Shown: positions 16,907 through 24,913 of the stretch, in pieces | Numbering within the stretch: position 1 is the stretch's first letter | How the letters are laid out: each line of letters opens with the position of its first letter | NCBI RefSeq assembly: GCF_002910915.1 | Contig: NZ_NEUF01000160.1 | Span: 107,746 to 171,745 of the forward strand | Source: Streptomyces sp. SM10 | GTDB taxonomy: Bacteria > Actinomycetota > Actinomycetes > Streptomycetales > Streptomycetaceae | Length of the DNA stretch: 64,000 bases | Direction: 5' to 3' | Program-made: the position numbers and the translations under genes | The notes under the pieces: generated by a model | Databases searched by the model: none | What the model was told of the DNA's origin: nothing | Seen by the model: the letters and a program-made list of their open reading frames with translations, nothing else

Positions 16907-17606
16907 ACCACTTGGCGAGGAACGCCACGAGGAAGAGGGCGTGCACGGCCGCGAGCACGGCGTACCCGGCCCGGAAGGCTCCGGGTGCGCCGAGCAGCAG
17001 GAAGACCAGGCAGAAGACCCCGTAGTCCGCGGGCAGCAGTGCGACGGCACGGAGCCGGGAGACCGGGGCCGGGGGGCCCTCGGCCACCGGCGCGGCGCGG
17101 GCCGCCGCCTTGCCGAGCTGCTCCCGCAGCAGCCCCGCGCAGAAGGTGAGCACGGCGACGAAGAGGAAGCCGAGCGGCAGCAGCAGCCAGCCCTCGGCGG
17201 GCAGTCCGTCGAAGCGGAAGAACGAGATCAGGACGGCGCTGTGGACCAGGACCATCTTCGCGCAGTCCACGACATGATCGAGCCATTCACCGTCCGGCCC
17301 GCCCCGCCCGGTCAGCCGGGCGAGCTGCCCGTCTGCCGAGTCGAAGGCGAAGCCGACGGCCAGACCCGCGTAGACGAGCACCCCGAGCCACCAGGACGGT
17401 TCGACGAGCGCCACGGCGGCGATCGACGCGAAGGTGAACGCCGCGCTCAGCAGAGTGACTTGATTGGGCGTCAGCCCCACCCGGTACGCGCCCGCCGCGA
17501 GCAGACGCCCGGCGGGCCGGTTCACGTACCTCGAGTAGAGCGACACACCCTTGGACGACTTCTGTGCGCCGCGCAATTCGCGCAGCACCGTACCCGTACC
17601 CGACAT
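16875..17606 (-). CDS. CDP-alcohol phosphatidyltransferase family protein
   Basis: A 243-residue membrane enzyme with about six helices. The family motif is complete: D-S-A-DG-x2-AR-x-n-G then EWLDHVVD, which supplies the four metal-binding aspartates. GLTPNQVTLLSA just before it is the usual lead-in. It moves a phospho-alcohol from a CDP-alcohol to an acceptor alcohol. Pairing with the cytidylyltransferase gene, tail to tail with a 32-bp overlap, suggests that one makes the CDP-alcohol and the other uses it, perhaps to decorate the polysaccharide or make its lipid anchor. A housekeeping phospholipid role is possible but this gene is outside any lipid operon. Confidence 0.85.
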   Translation of the reverse strand: MSGTGTVLRELRGAQKSSKGVSLYSRYVNRPAGRLLAAGAYRVGLTPNQVTLLSAAFTFASIAAVALVEPSWWLGVLVYAGLAVGFAFDSADGQLARLTGRGGPDGEWLDHVVDCAKMVLVHSAVLISFFRFDGLPAEGWLLLPLGFLFVAVLTFCAGLLREQLGKAAARAAPVAEGPPAPVSRLRAVALLPADYGVFCLVFLLLGAPGAFRAGYAVLAAVHALFLVAFLAKWFRELRALRAG

Positions 17607-17682
17607 ACGCCCCCCAGCGCCCGGTGGTTCCCGGCCGCATCATCGCAGACCACGCGGGAGCGCGGGGCGGATACGGGGCACT

Positions 17683-18105
17683 TCACGGCCCGGCCTCGGG
17701 GGATCGGCCCTGCCCGGTGCCCGGATCCGGCCGCTGTTCCGTCCCCCGCTCCGGTTCCGGCTCGGTCAGCTGGGCGTCCAGGTCGTCGAAGAGCAGCTCG
17801 CCGCGCTCGATCTGCCCGGTCCGGTAGGCCGACCGTGCCACGAGGTGGGCCGCCACCGGGCCCGTCATCAGCTGGAAGAAGCCGATGAGGGCCAGGGTCG
17901 CCAGGTCCATGCCGCCGCGCAGCCTCAGCGCGACTCCCGCCAGCACCAGCAGCAGTCCCAGGGTCTGCGGCTTGGTCGCCGCGTGGCTGCGCGACAGGAC
18001 GTCGGGCAGCTTCAACATGCCGACCACGCCCAGGAGGCAGATCGCCGCACCGAGGAACACGAGGACCGCCCCGGCCGTGTCCGTGACCTGCACCCAGACG
18101 GTCAT
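17683..18105 (-). CDS. mrpG: Mrp antiporter subunit G
   Basis: A 140-residue small membrane subunit with three hydrophobic helices. LLGVVGMLKLPDVLSRSHAATKPQTLG is the conserved MnhG/MrpG core (quoted in part: GMLKLPDVLSRSHAATK). The family is about 100-120 residues long; here a 40-residue acidic/Pro-rich tail is added. It is the last cistron of the operon and overlaps mrpF by four bases. In the complex it is one of the small subunits next to the ion-translocating MrpA and MrpD. After its stop there are 76 bases to the next gene, with no strong terminator. Confidence 0.92.
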   Translation of the reverse strand: MTVWVQVTDTAGAVLVFLGAAICLLGVVGMLKLPDVLSRSHAATKPQTLGLLLVLAGVALRLRGGMDLATLALIGFFQLMTGPVAAHLVARSAYRTGQIERGELLFDDLDAQLTEPEPERGTEQRPDPGTGQGRSPEAGP

Positions 18106-18425
18106 TTCCGTCCCTCCTCGCCGGCCGGCCTCCGGCGCGACAGCGGCTTGTCGCGCACGGCGATGAAGCGGGCGATGCCGACCGACCCGGTGAAGCCGAG
18201 GAACGCGAGAACCAGCATGATCGGGAAGTAGAACGAGTCCCGCGCGAAGGCGGACTTGGCGCCGAGGCCCGCGATGATCACGGCGGCGCAGACATCGAGC
18301 GCGATGGCCCGGTCCAGCATCGACGGCCCCCGGCTGATGCGGACGAGCAGCAGCGCTCCGGCGACGACGATGAGCACCACGGCGGCGGTCATCAGCACCC
18401 GGTCGACGGTCTCGGGACCGCTCAT
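18102..18425 (-). CDS. mrpF: Mrp antiporter subunit F
   Basis: A 107-residue protein with three helices. GPSMLDRAIALDVCAAVII matches the conserved MrpF core (R-x-x-x-G-P-S-x-x-D-R), and SFYFPIMLVLAFLGFTGSV ends it. ATG at 18425 overlaps the mrpE stop (ATGA) and its own stop overlaps mrpG, so it is translated as part of the coupled mrp block. MrpF is needed for assembly and, in known complexes, for sodium passage. Confidence 0.92.
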   Translation of the reverse strand: MSGPETVDRVLMTAAVVLIVVAGALLLVRISRGPSMLDRAIALDVCAAVIIAGLGAKSAFARDSFYFPIMLVLAFLGFTGSVGIARFIAVRDKPLSRRRPAGEEGRK

Positions 18426-19051
18426 GTCCCCTCCTCCCCGCCGCCGGTCGCGAAGTCGGGCGGCGGCCCGGACACCCGGGCGATCTCGTCCTGGGTGCCG
18501 AACGCCCGTACCGTCAGCTCCTCGAGCCTCCAGACCGAGCTCCGGGCCGCTTCGAGCTGCTCGGGCCGGTCCGCGTCCAGGACGTGCAGGAAGAGTGTGG
18601 CCGTGGCCCTGCGCACCTCGACGACGGATCCGCCCGGCACGTTGGACACGGTGACGGCGGTCGCGGCGAGCATGAGATCGCTGCGGCAGCGCAGGGGGAC
18701 GCCGATGACGGCGGGCCGGTGCGGCCGGTCGGCGAAGATCTGCCGGGTGACCTTCACCCCCGAGGTGTACATGTCGTAGAGCAGGTAGCCGGCGAGCCGG
18801 ACGATGCCCCAGGGGTGCAGCCGCAGCCCCAGGTCGACCTGGGGCAGCGGGAACGCCAGGCAGACGACGACCGCGACGGCCGCGCCGGTGATGACGTTGG
18901 CCCAGCTCAGGGTGGACCAGAGCAGGACCCAGATCAGGGTGAGCCAGGCGATCAGCGGTAGATCGAGCACCCGGCGCCGGCGGCCGGCGAACTGGACGCT
19001 GTACGGGGGCAGGTCGGAATTGCGGTGCGACAGGGTGATCAGGCGCCTCAC
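18422..19051 (-). CDS. mrpE: Mrp antiporter subunit E
   Basis: A 209-residue subunit with two or three N-terminal helices (LIAWLTLIWVLLWSTLSWAN) and a cytoplasmic C-terminal domain with SDLMLAATAVTVSNVPGGSV, the MrpE hallmark. It is longer than the roughly 160 residues of the Bacillus protein because of an extended C-terminal tail. GTG at 19051 overlaps the mrpD stop. It contributes to assembly of the antiporter rather than transport itself. Confidence 0.92.
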   Translation of the reverse strand: MRRLITLSHRNSDLPPYSVQFAGRRRRVLDLPLIAWLTLIWVLLWSTLSWANVITGAAVAVVVCLAFPLPQVDLGLRLHPWGIVRLAGYLLYDMYTSGVKVTRQIFADRPHRPAVIGVPLRCRSDLMLAATAVTVSNVPGGSVVEVRRATATLFLHVLDADRPEQLEAARSSVWRLEELTVRAFGTQDEIARVSGPPPDFATGGGEEGT

Positions 19052-20703
19052 GGGCCGAGCACCTCCTCCACATAGGGCCGGCGGGCGATGAGTTCGGCCG
19101 CGGATCGGTCGGTGAAGGCCGTCAGGGGCCCGGCGAGGACGGTGAAGGCGAGCCCGAGCAGGACGGCGGCCGCGGTGGCGGCGGTCATGGCCGGTGGCGG
19201 ACGGACCGAGGTGGTGACGGTCCGCCCCTGCAGGGTGGCGGCGACGCTGGTCCCGGACGGTCTCCCTGCCGGGACGACACCTTCGTCGCCCGTCCCCGGG
19301 ATCTTGTCGGGTCCGGTGTCGGCGTCGTCGTCGTCACTGTCGTCGGCGGCCTCCAGGACCGTGCCGTAGGCGGCCTGGCCCGGTGGCGCGGCACGCCAGA
19401 AGGCCAGATTCCAGATCTTGGCCATCACGTACAGGGTGAGCAGGCTCGTCACGGTCGCCCCGGCGACGAGGACCCAGGCCCACGCGCTCCCGTCCGCGAC
19501 ACCGGCGCGCATGAGGCCGAGCTTGCCGATGAAACCGGAGAGCGGGGGGATCCCGGCGAAGTTCATCGCGGGGACGAAGAAGAGCACCGCGAGCAGCGGA
19601 GCCGCTCTGGCCAGTCCGCCGAGCCGGGTGAGCTCGTTGGTGCCGCCCCGTCGTTCGATGAGCCCCGCGACGAGGAAGAGCGTGGTCTGCACGGTGATGT
19701 GGTGGGCGACGTAGAAGATCGCGCCACCGTACGACTCGCGCGTGGCCAGGCCGATGCCGAAGACCATGTAGCCGATGTGGCTGATGAGGGTGAACGAGAA
19801 CAGCCGCTTCAGGTCCGTCTGGGCGACCGCACCGAGGATGCCCACGATCATCGAGGCGAGGGCGACGGCCATGAGCAGATCGCCGAGCCGGTTCCCCGGG
19901 AACAGGAGGGTCTCCACCCGCAGCATGCAGTAGATGCCGACCTTGGTCAGCAGTCCGGCGAAGACCGCGGTGACGGGGGCGGGAGCGGTCGGGTAGGAGT
20001 CGGGCAGCCAGGCCGCGAGGGGGAAGACGGCGGCCTTGACGGCGAAGACGGTGAGCAGCATCGCCTGGATCAGGGTCTGTACGCCGAGGGGGAGTTCGGG
20101 GAGCCGGAGGGCGAGCTGGGCGAAGTTGGCGGTTCCGGCCGCCGCGTAGGTCATGGCGATCGCGGTCAGGAACAGCATCGAGGAGAACAGGGAGATGATC
20201 ACGTACGTGGATCCGGCGCGGATCCGGGGGCCGGTCCCGCCGAGCGTGAGCAGGACGAAGCTGGCGACCAGCATGATCTCGAAGCCGACGTAGAGGTTGA
20301 CGAGGTCGCCGGCGACGAAGGTGAGGGAGACCCCGGAGACCAGGATGAGGTAGGCGGGGTGGAAGACGGCGACGGGCGTCTCCTTGTCCCGGTCCGCCAT
20401 GCCCTGGCCGAGCGAGTAGACCAGGACGCAGAGGGTGACGGCCGAGGAGACGGTCAGCATCAGCCCGGCGAGCCGGTCGGCGACCAGGGTGATACCGAGC
20501 GGCGGCGCGAAGTCCCCGAGGTCCACGGAGAGGGGCCCCTGCCGGTCGGCGGCGATCATCAGCGCCACCGAAAGACCGAGGACGGCCGTGAGGACGGCGA
20601 CGCTGATGGCGCGCTGGAAGCGCGCGAGCCGGGTACCGAAGGCGAGGCTCAGCCCGGTGGCGCAGAGCGGCAGGAGGACGGGCAGCGGAACGAGCGCGTT
20701 CAT
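19048..20703 (-). CDS. mrpD: Mrp antiporter subunit D (proton-translocating)
   Basis: A 551-residue, roughly fourteen-helix protein homologous to complex I antiporter subunits. The helix with GFEIMLVASFVLLTLGG holds the conserved Glu, and VFAVKAAVFPLAAWLPD the conserved Lys and the PLAxWLP motif. SFTLISHIGYM and NFAGIPPLSGFIGKLGL are also clear. An acidic hydrophilic insert (EAADDSDDDDADTGPDK) lies before the last helices, longer than in the Bacillus subunit. ATG at 20703 overlaps mrpC. It forms the second proton channel of the complex. Confidence 0.94.
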   Translation of the reverse strand: MNALVPLPVLLPLCATGLSLAFGTRLARFQRAISVAVLTAVLGLSVALMIAADRQGPLSVDLGDFAPPLGITLVADRLAGLMLTVSSAVTLCVLVYSLGQGMADRDKETPVAVFHPAYLILVSGVSLTFVAGDLVNLYVGFEIMLVASFVLLTLGGTGPRIRAGSTYVIISLFSSMLFLTAIAMTYAAAGTANFAQLALRLPELPLGVQTLIQAMLLTVFAVKAAVFPLAAWLPDSYPTAPAPVTAVFAGLLTKVGIYCMLRVETLLFPGNRLGDLLMAVALASMIVGILGAVAQTDLKRLFSFTLISHIGYMVFGIGLATRESYGGAIFYVAHHITVQTTLFLVAGLIERRGGTNELTRLGGLARAAPLLAVLFFVPAMNFAGIPPLSGFIGKLGLMRAGVADGSAWAWVLVAGATVTSLLTLYVMAKIWNLAFWRAAPPGQAAYGTVLEAADDSDDDDADTGPDKIPGTGDEGVVPAGRPSGTSVAATLQGRTVTTSVRPPPAMTAATAAAVLLGLAFTVLAGPLTAFTDRSAAELIARRPYVEEVLGP

Positions 20704-21350
20704 CCGGCGGCTCCACGGTCGGGGCCGGGTGCCACGGGGCCCTCGGGAGGGGCGCCGGAGGGCCCGCGGCCGGTGCTGTCGGGGGGATGGTCCACGTAGT
20801 CCTCCGGGTCGGCTCCCAGCACGTCGTGCCACAGGTCGCCACCGGCGTCGCGCCCCCGGGCCTGCAGCGCCCGGTCGGCGCGCAGCCGGCCGCGCAGCCG
20901 GCGGTGCTCCTGGCGGTAGCGTGCACGGTCCTTCCGCGTGCGGCCGGGCTCGGCCCGGTACTCCTCGCGGAGTTCGGCCCGCTCCCCCAGCACCTCGGCG
21001 CGGAGGAAGATGCGGCGGTCCTCGAGGTCGTCGTGGACCTCGTCCGTGCCGGTCAGCTGGTAGCTGCGGTAGGCCATGGCGAGCAGGAACGCCGTGGTGG
21101 CGAGCGTGATGACGATGGCGGTGAGGGCGATGGCCTGGGGCAGCGGGTCGGTGATGCGGCGGAGCGGTGCGCCGTAGAGCAGGGGTGCCGCGCCGGCGGA
21201 TCCCGTCGACGAGAGGACCAGCAGATTGATGCCGTTGCCCGCGATCACCGCGCCGAGCAGGATGCGGGTGAGCGGCCGGGTCAGCATGAGCATGCCGCCG
21301 ACCGCGCAGAGGACCACCGCCGTGGCGAGGAGGGAGACGCTCATGATCAT
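20700..21350 (-). CDS. mrpC: Mrp antiporter subunit C
   Basis: A three-helix subunit homologous to NuoK (GAVIAGNGINLLVL with the conserved asparagine and glycine residues; DPLPQAIALTAIVI). Bacterial MrpC is usually about 110-130 residues, but this one is 216: after the third helix it carries about 100 hydrophilic, Arg/Glu-rich residues ending in a Pro/Gly tail. ATG at 21350 overlaps the mrpA stop; a second in-frame ATG lies two codons later. The core role is certain; the tail is unexplained. Confidence 0.9.
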   Translation of the reverse strand: MIMSVSLLATAVVLCAVGGMLMLTRPLTRILLGAVIAGNGINLLVLSSTGSAGAAPLLYGAPLRRITDPLPQAIALTAIVITLATTAFLLAMAYRSYQLTGTDEVHDDLEDRRIFLRAEVLGERAELREEYRAEPGRTRKDRARYRQEHRRLRGRLRADRALQARGRDAGGDLWHDVLGADPEDYVDHPPDSTGRGPSGAPPEGPVAPGPDRGAAG

Positions 21351-24250
21351 CGGCTCGGCTCCCCGGTCCCGGTGTCCGTCGCGGGGGCCAGAGCGCCCGC
21401 CGCCCGCTCGATCTGCCGGTCGACCTTGGCGCCCAGCGCCCGCACGATGTCCAGGACCACGCCCAGGACCAGCAGGTAGACACCGAAGTCGAAGAGGACC
21501 GAGGTGCTCAGGTGGTAGTCACCGAACACGGGCAGGTGCCCGTAGTGGGTCCAGGCGTGCAGCACCGTGCCCTCCGCGAGACCGCCCAGGGCGACCCCGG
21601 TGGACACGAACAGCCCGAGGCCCGTGAAGAGTCCGGGCTGCAGCGGCGCGGCCTCGGCGAGCTCGAACCGTCCGCCCGCCAGGTAGCGGGTGATGAGGGC
21701 GAGTCCCGCGACGAGCCCGGCCACGAAGCCGCCGCCCGGCATGTTCTCCGCGCAGAACAGCAGGTACAGGGAGAGCACCAGGATGGGGTGGAAGAGCAGC
21801 CGGGCCACCACCTCGAAGACGACGGAGCGGTGTTCGGGCGCGAGGGTGGATCCGGCGGCCAGCCAGTCGCGTTCGGGTGCGGTGTCGTCGCCCTGCGGAA
21901 GACCGTTCAGCCGCCCGTTCGACAGCACCCAGGCGGTCTCCCCCCGCAGCTCGTCCCGGTTCATGGAGGTCTCGCTGCGCCGGTGCAGGTAGATGAGGCT
22001 GGTCACCCCGATCGCGGCCGCCGCCAGGACGGCGGACTCCCCCATCGTGTCCCAGGCGCGCAGGTCGACGAGGATGGTGGCCACGACGTCCTTGAGCCCG
22101 TGGTGGGCGACCTCCTCGACCATGGCGGCGCCGGCGGGTTCGGCGATGCGCGCGGCGCCGGCCACCCACACGGACACGCCCACCGTCGCCGCGGCGCCCA
22201 GCGCCACCGGGATCCGCATCGCCCGCCGCCAGGTGCCGATCGCCTCCTCGAACCGTACGGGCATGCGGCGCAGGACCAGCACGAAGACGATCATCGACAC
22301 GGTCTCGACGCAGAACTGTGTGAGCGCCAGGTCGGGTGCGCCCTGCACGACGAAGAGCAGGGCCGTCCCGTACCCGGTCAGACCGGCCAGGACGACGGCC
22401 TTCATCCGGCGGCTGACGGTCAGGCAGGAGAGCGCTGCCGCGCAGGTCAGCACGGCGACCGCGCCCTGGAGCGGGGCGTCCCACACCCGGGGGGCGACCG
22501 CTCCGTCCCAGGGGCGGTCGGTGAACAGGACCGCCAGCTGGCCGACGAGCGTCACCAGGAGGGTGATGGCCAGGTAGACGGAGAGCGAGCCGCGCTGGAC
22601 GAAGCCGGTGACCTGCAGGGCGACGCGTTCCAGGCCGAGCAGGAGGTGCCCGAAGACGCTGTCCGCGGTCGGCCAGGCGATGCGCCGGGAGATCCGGGTG
22701 ACCGCCGTGCGCCCCGCGAAGAGCGCGGCACCGCCCGCCCAGGCCGCGACGGAGAGCAGCAGGACCGTCCCGAAGCCGTGCCAGAGCGCGAGGTGGTAGG
22801 GGTGGGCGGGCGCGGGGAACGCGTCCGCGTACGCGGCGAACAGACGGTCCGTCCACCCGACGCCGGGACCGAGCACCAGCCCGGCGAGGGCCAGCACGGC
22901 GGGCGGGGCCAGGAGGCCGGCGCCGACCCGGTGGACGGGGGTGTCGGCCAGACCGGCCTTGCGGGCGAACGCTCCCCAGAGGAAGCGCAGGGTGTACGCG
23001 ACGGTCAGCACCGAGCCGACGACGAGGACGGCCAGCGCCCAGCGGTCCGCCCTGTCGCCGCGCAGCAACGCGTCGAAGGCCGCCTCCTTCGTCGCGAAAC
23101 CGAGGAGCGGCGGCACGGCGGCCATGGACGCGGCGGACAGCACCGCGACGGTGCAGAGCAACGGCATGGCGCGGCCGAGGCCGGAGAGCCGGCGCAGATC
23201 ACGGGTGCCCGTCGCGTGGTCGACGATGCCGGTGACGAGGAACAGCGCGGCCTTGAACAGGGCGTGCCCGAGGATCATCGCGACGGCGGCGAGTGCGGTG
23301 TCCCGGCTTCCCGCTCCGGCGAGCACGGTGAGGAAGCCGAGCTGGCTGACGGTGCCGTAGGCGAGTACGAGCTTGAGGTCGTTCAGACGCAGGGCGCGCC
23401 ACCCTCCGAGGAGCATGGTCGCTCCGCCCAGCACCAGGACGACGGGCCGCCAGACGGGGATGTCGGCGAAGGCGGGAGCGAGCCGCGCCACGAGATAGAC
23501 CCCGGCCTTGACCATGGCCGCGGCGTGCAGATAGGCGCTGACGGGGGTGGGCGCGGCCATGGCGTTGGGGAGCCAGAGGCTGAACGGCCAGATCGCCGAC
23601 TTGGACAGCGCCCCGCACAGGACGAGGACGACGGCCACCGACACCGCGAGGGTGGGCTCCGGCGGTTCGGCGACGATCGCGGAGATCCGGTAGGTGCCCG
23701 CCGCCTGGCCGAGGATCAGGAAGCCGACCAGCATGGCCAGGCCGCCCAGGGTGGTGACCGTCAGGGCCTGGAGGGCGGAGCGGCGGTTCTGTTTGCGGGT
23801 GCTGGTGTGGCCGATCAGCAGGTAGGAGAAGACCGTGGTCAGCTCCCAGAAGACGTAGAGCGAGATCAGGTCGTCCGCGAGGACGAGGGCGAGCATGGCG
23901 CCGGCGAAGGCCAGCAGATTCCCGGCGAAGGAGGCCAGTTGGGGCGACTCGTCGGTGAAGTAGGACGCGCAGTACAGCAGGACGAGCATGCCGACCCCGG
24001 CCGCGAGCAGCACCATCAGCTCGGCGAGCGCGTCCAGACGCAGGGCGACCGACACGTCGTAGGTCCCGATCCACTCCCAGGACCAGGTGACCGACTTCCC
24101 GGAGGCGGCGCCCTCCCACCGGGTGGCCGCCCAGACCGTGGCGGCCGTCGGCGGCAGGGCGAGCACGAGGAAGGCGAGCCTGCCGAGCCGTCGCACCAGC
24201 GGGCCCGCACAGGCCGCCAGGACGAAATGACTGACGATGAGCGCGATCAC
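21347..24250 (-). CDS. mrpA: Mrp antiporter subunit A with fused MrpB-type domain
   Basis: A 967-residue, roughly twenty-helix protein. The first two thirds is the complex I NuoL-like proton translocator, with the VFWELTTVFSYLLIG helix, SKSAIWPFSLWLPNAM and VKAGVYLVARL motifs. The C-terminal part holds the MrpA extension and an MrpB-like domain (MPGGGFVAGLVAGLALI), so no separate mrpB gene is needed. It opens the six-gene operon mrpA-C-D-E-F-G, which exchanges cytoplasmic Na+ (or K+/Li+) for protons and serves pH and salt homeostasis. GTG at 24250 has a poor ribosome site, so the exact start is open. Upstream lies a 663-bp divergent region. Confidence 0.93.
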   Translation of the reverse strand: MIALIVSHFVLAACAGPLVRRLGRLAFLVLALPPTAATVWAATRWEGAASGKSVTWSWEWIGTYDVSVALRLDALAELMVLLAAGVGMLVLLYCASYFTDESPQLASFAGNLLAFAGAMLALVLADDLISLYVFWELTTVFSYLLIGHTSTRKQNRRSALQALTVTTLGGLAMLVGFLILGQAAGTYRISAIVAEPPEPTLAVSVAVVLVLCGALSKSAIWPFSLWLPNAMAAPTPVSAYLHAAAMVKAGVYLVARLAPAFADIPVWRPVVLVLGGATMLLGGWRALRLNDLKLVLAYGTVSQLGFLTVLAGAGSRDTALAAVAMILGHALFKAALFLVTGIVDHATGTRDLRRLSGLGRAMPLLCTVAVLSAASMAAVPPLLGFATKEAAFDALLRGDRADRWALAVLVVGSVLTVAYTLRFLWGAFARKAGLADTPVHRVGAGLLAPPAVLALAGLVLGPGVGWTDRLFAAYADAFPAPAHPYHLALWHGFGTVLLLSVAAWAGGAALFAGRTAVTRISRRIAWPTADSVFGHLLLGLERVALQVTGFVQRGSLSVYLAITLLVTLVGQLAVLFTDRPWDGAVAPRVWDAPLQGAVAVLTCAAALSCLTVSRRMKAVVLAGLTGYGTALLFVVQGAPDLALTQFCVETVSMIVFVLVLRRMPVRFEEAIGTWRRAMRIPVALGAAATVGVSVWVAGAARIAEPAGAAMVEEVAHHGLKDVVATILVDLRAWDTMGESAVLAAAAIGVTSLIYLHRRSETSMNRDELRGETAWVLSNGRLNGLPQGDDTAPERDWLAAGSTLAPEHRSVVFEVVARLLFHPILVLSLYLLFCAENMPGGGFVAGLVAGLALITRYLAGGRFELAEAAPLQPGLFTGLGLFVSTGVALGGLAEGTVLHAWTHYGHLPVFGDYHLSTSVLFDFGVYLLVLGVVLDIVRALGAKVDRQIERAAGALAPATDTGTGEPSR

Positions 24251-24913
24251 GACAGGGGGTCCGGAGCAAAGGCCACCGAATACAGATATATCCCCCGGCC
24301 CGGTTCACCCGTCCGGCGCGCCGCGCGGCAGCCGGTCCACTGGTTCCGGCCCACCCCGCCGCTCGCCCCTCCTCGTCGCACTGTCGTCACGGAACGGCGT
24401 CTGCCCTGTTCGCGGCAGGTCACACGGCATGACGTGACGCCCGGCCCCGGCGGCCTCACCGCCGGGCGTCCCGGACCGGAGCACCCGGTCCGGGCTCAGG
24501 GGCAGGTGCGCGTGGCGGCCGGGCGCCTCGCCGGGAAGCCCTCGGGTACGCCCGAGGGCACGGAGCCGGCAGTGGGCGCCGTCCGACGTCGTGATGCCGC
24601 TCCCCTCGAACGACCTCTTGACGCCATGTGGAGGGGGTGGGACGGCCATGTCCATCGCCTCCCCGGCGCACGGGCGAAGGCCGGAAACGTATACCCGCAC
24701 GTTCAGCGTCGCTCCGGAGCACAAGACCCGCCACCTGGCACGACGGACATCACCGACACTTCGCCGGGCATTCATGCAGATCCTGTGGGCACGCCGTGTT
24801 GCACATGTGAGGCCACTTTCTCTTCTTTTTTGCACTGTGGCTAATATCCATGTGTCCAAGTTCTCAACGTATTTGACCAGTCACCGACTGGCATCGACGT
24901 CAAGGAGAATCCC
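24251..24913. other. 663-bp divergent intergenic region between mrpA and conservon 1
   Basis: No convincing gene lies here in any frame. It holds three adjacent perfect hairpins at 24446-24559 (listed separately). An A+T-rich patch at about 24275-24295 (ACAGATATATCC) is suited to the mrpA promoter. A T-rich stretch with TAATAT at 24842-24847 may be the -10 box for the cvn operon, with no good -35 box at the usual spacing. Confidence 0.5.
24446..24559. repeat. Cluster of three perfect hairpins
   Basis: Three inverted repeats follow each other. The first pairs 24446-24453 with 24459-24466 (8 bp, loop CCTCA). The second pairs 24470-24479 with 24485-24494 (10 bp, CCCGGACCGG, loop AGCAC). The third pairs 24538-24546 with 24551-24559 (9 bp, GCCCTCGGG, loop TACG). 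All arms match perfectly. No gene end lies nearby, so ordinary termination of a known transcript is not an obvious reason for them. Confidence 0.75.

Noticed and set aside
21512..24844. Open frame of 1110 codons on the plus strand
   Set aside because: Antisense shadow of mrpA; composition is Gly/Glu/Arg-rich repeats of GC-skewed sequence, with no domain.
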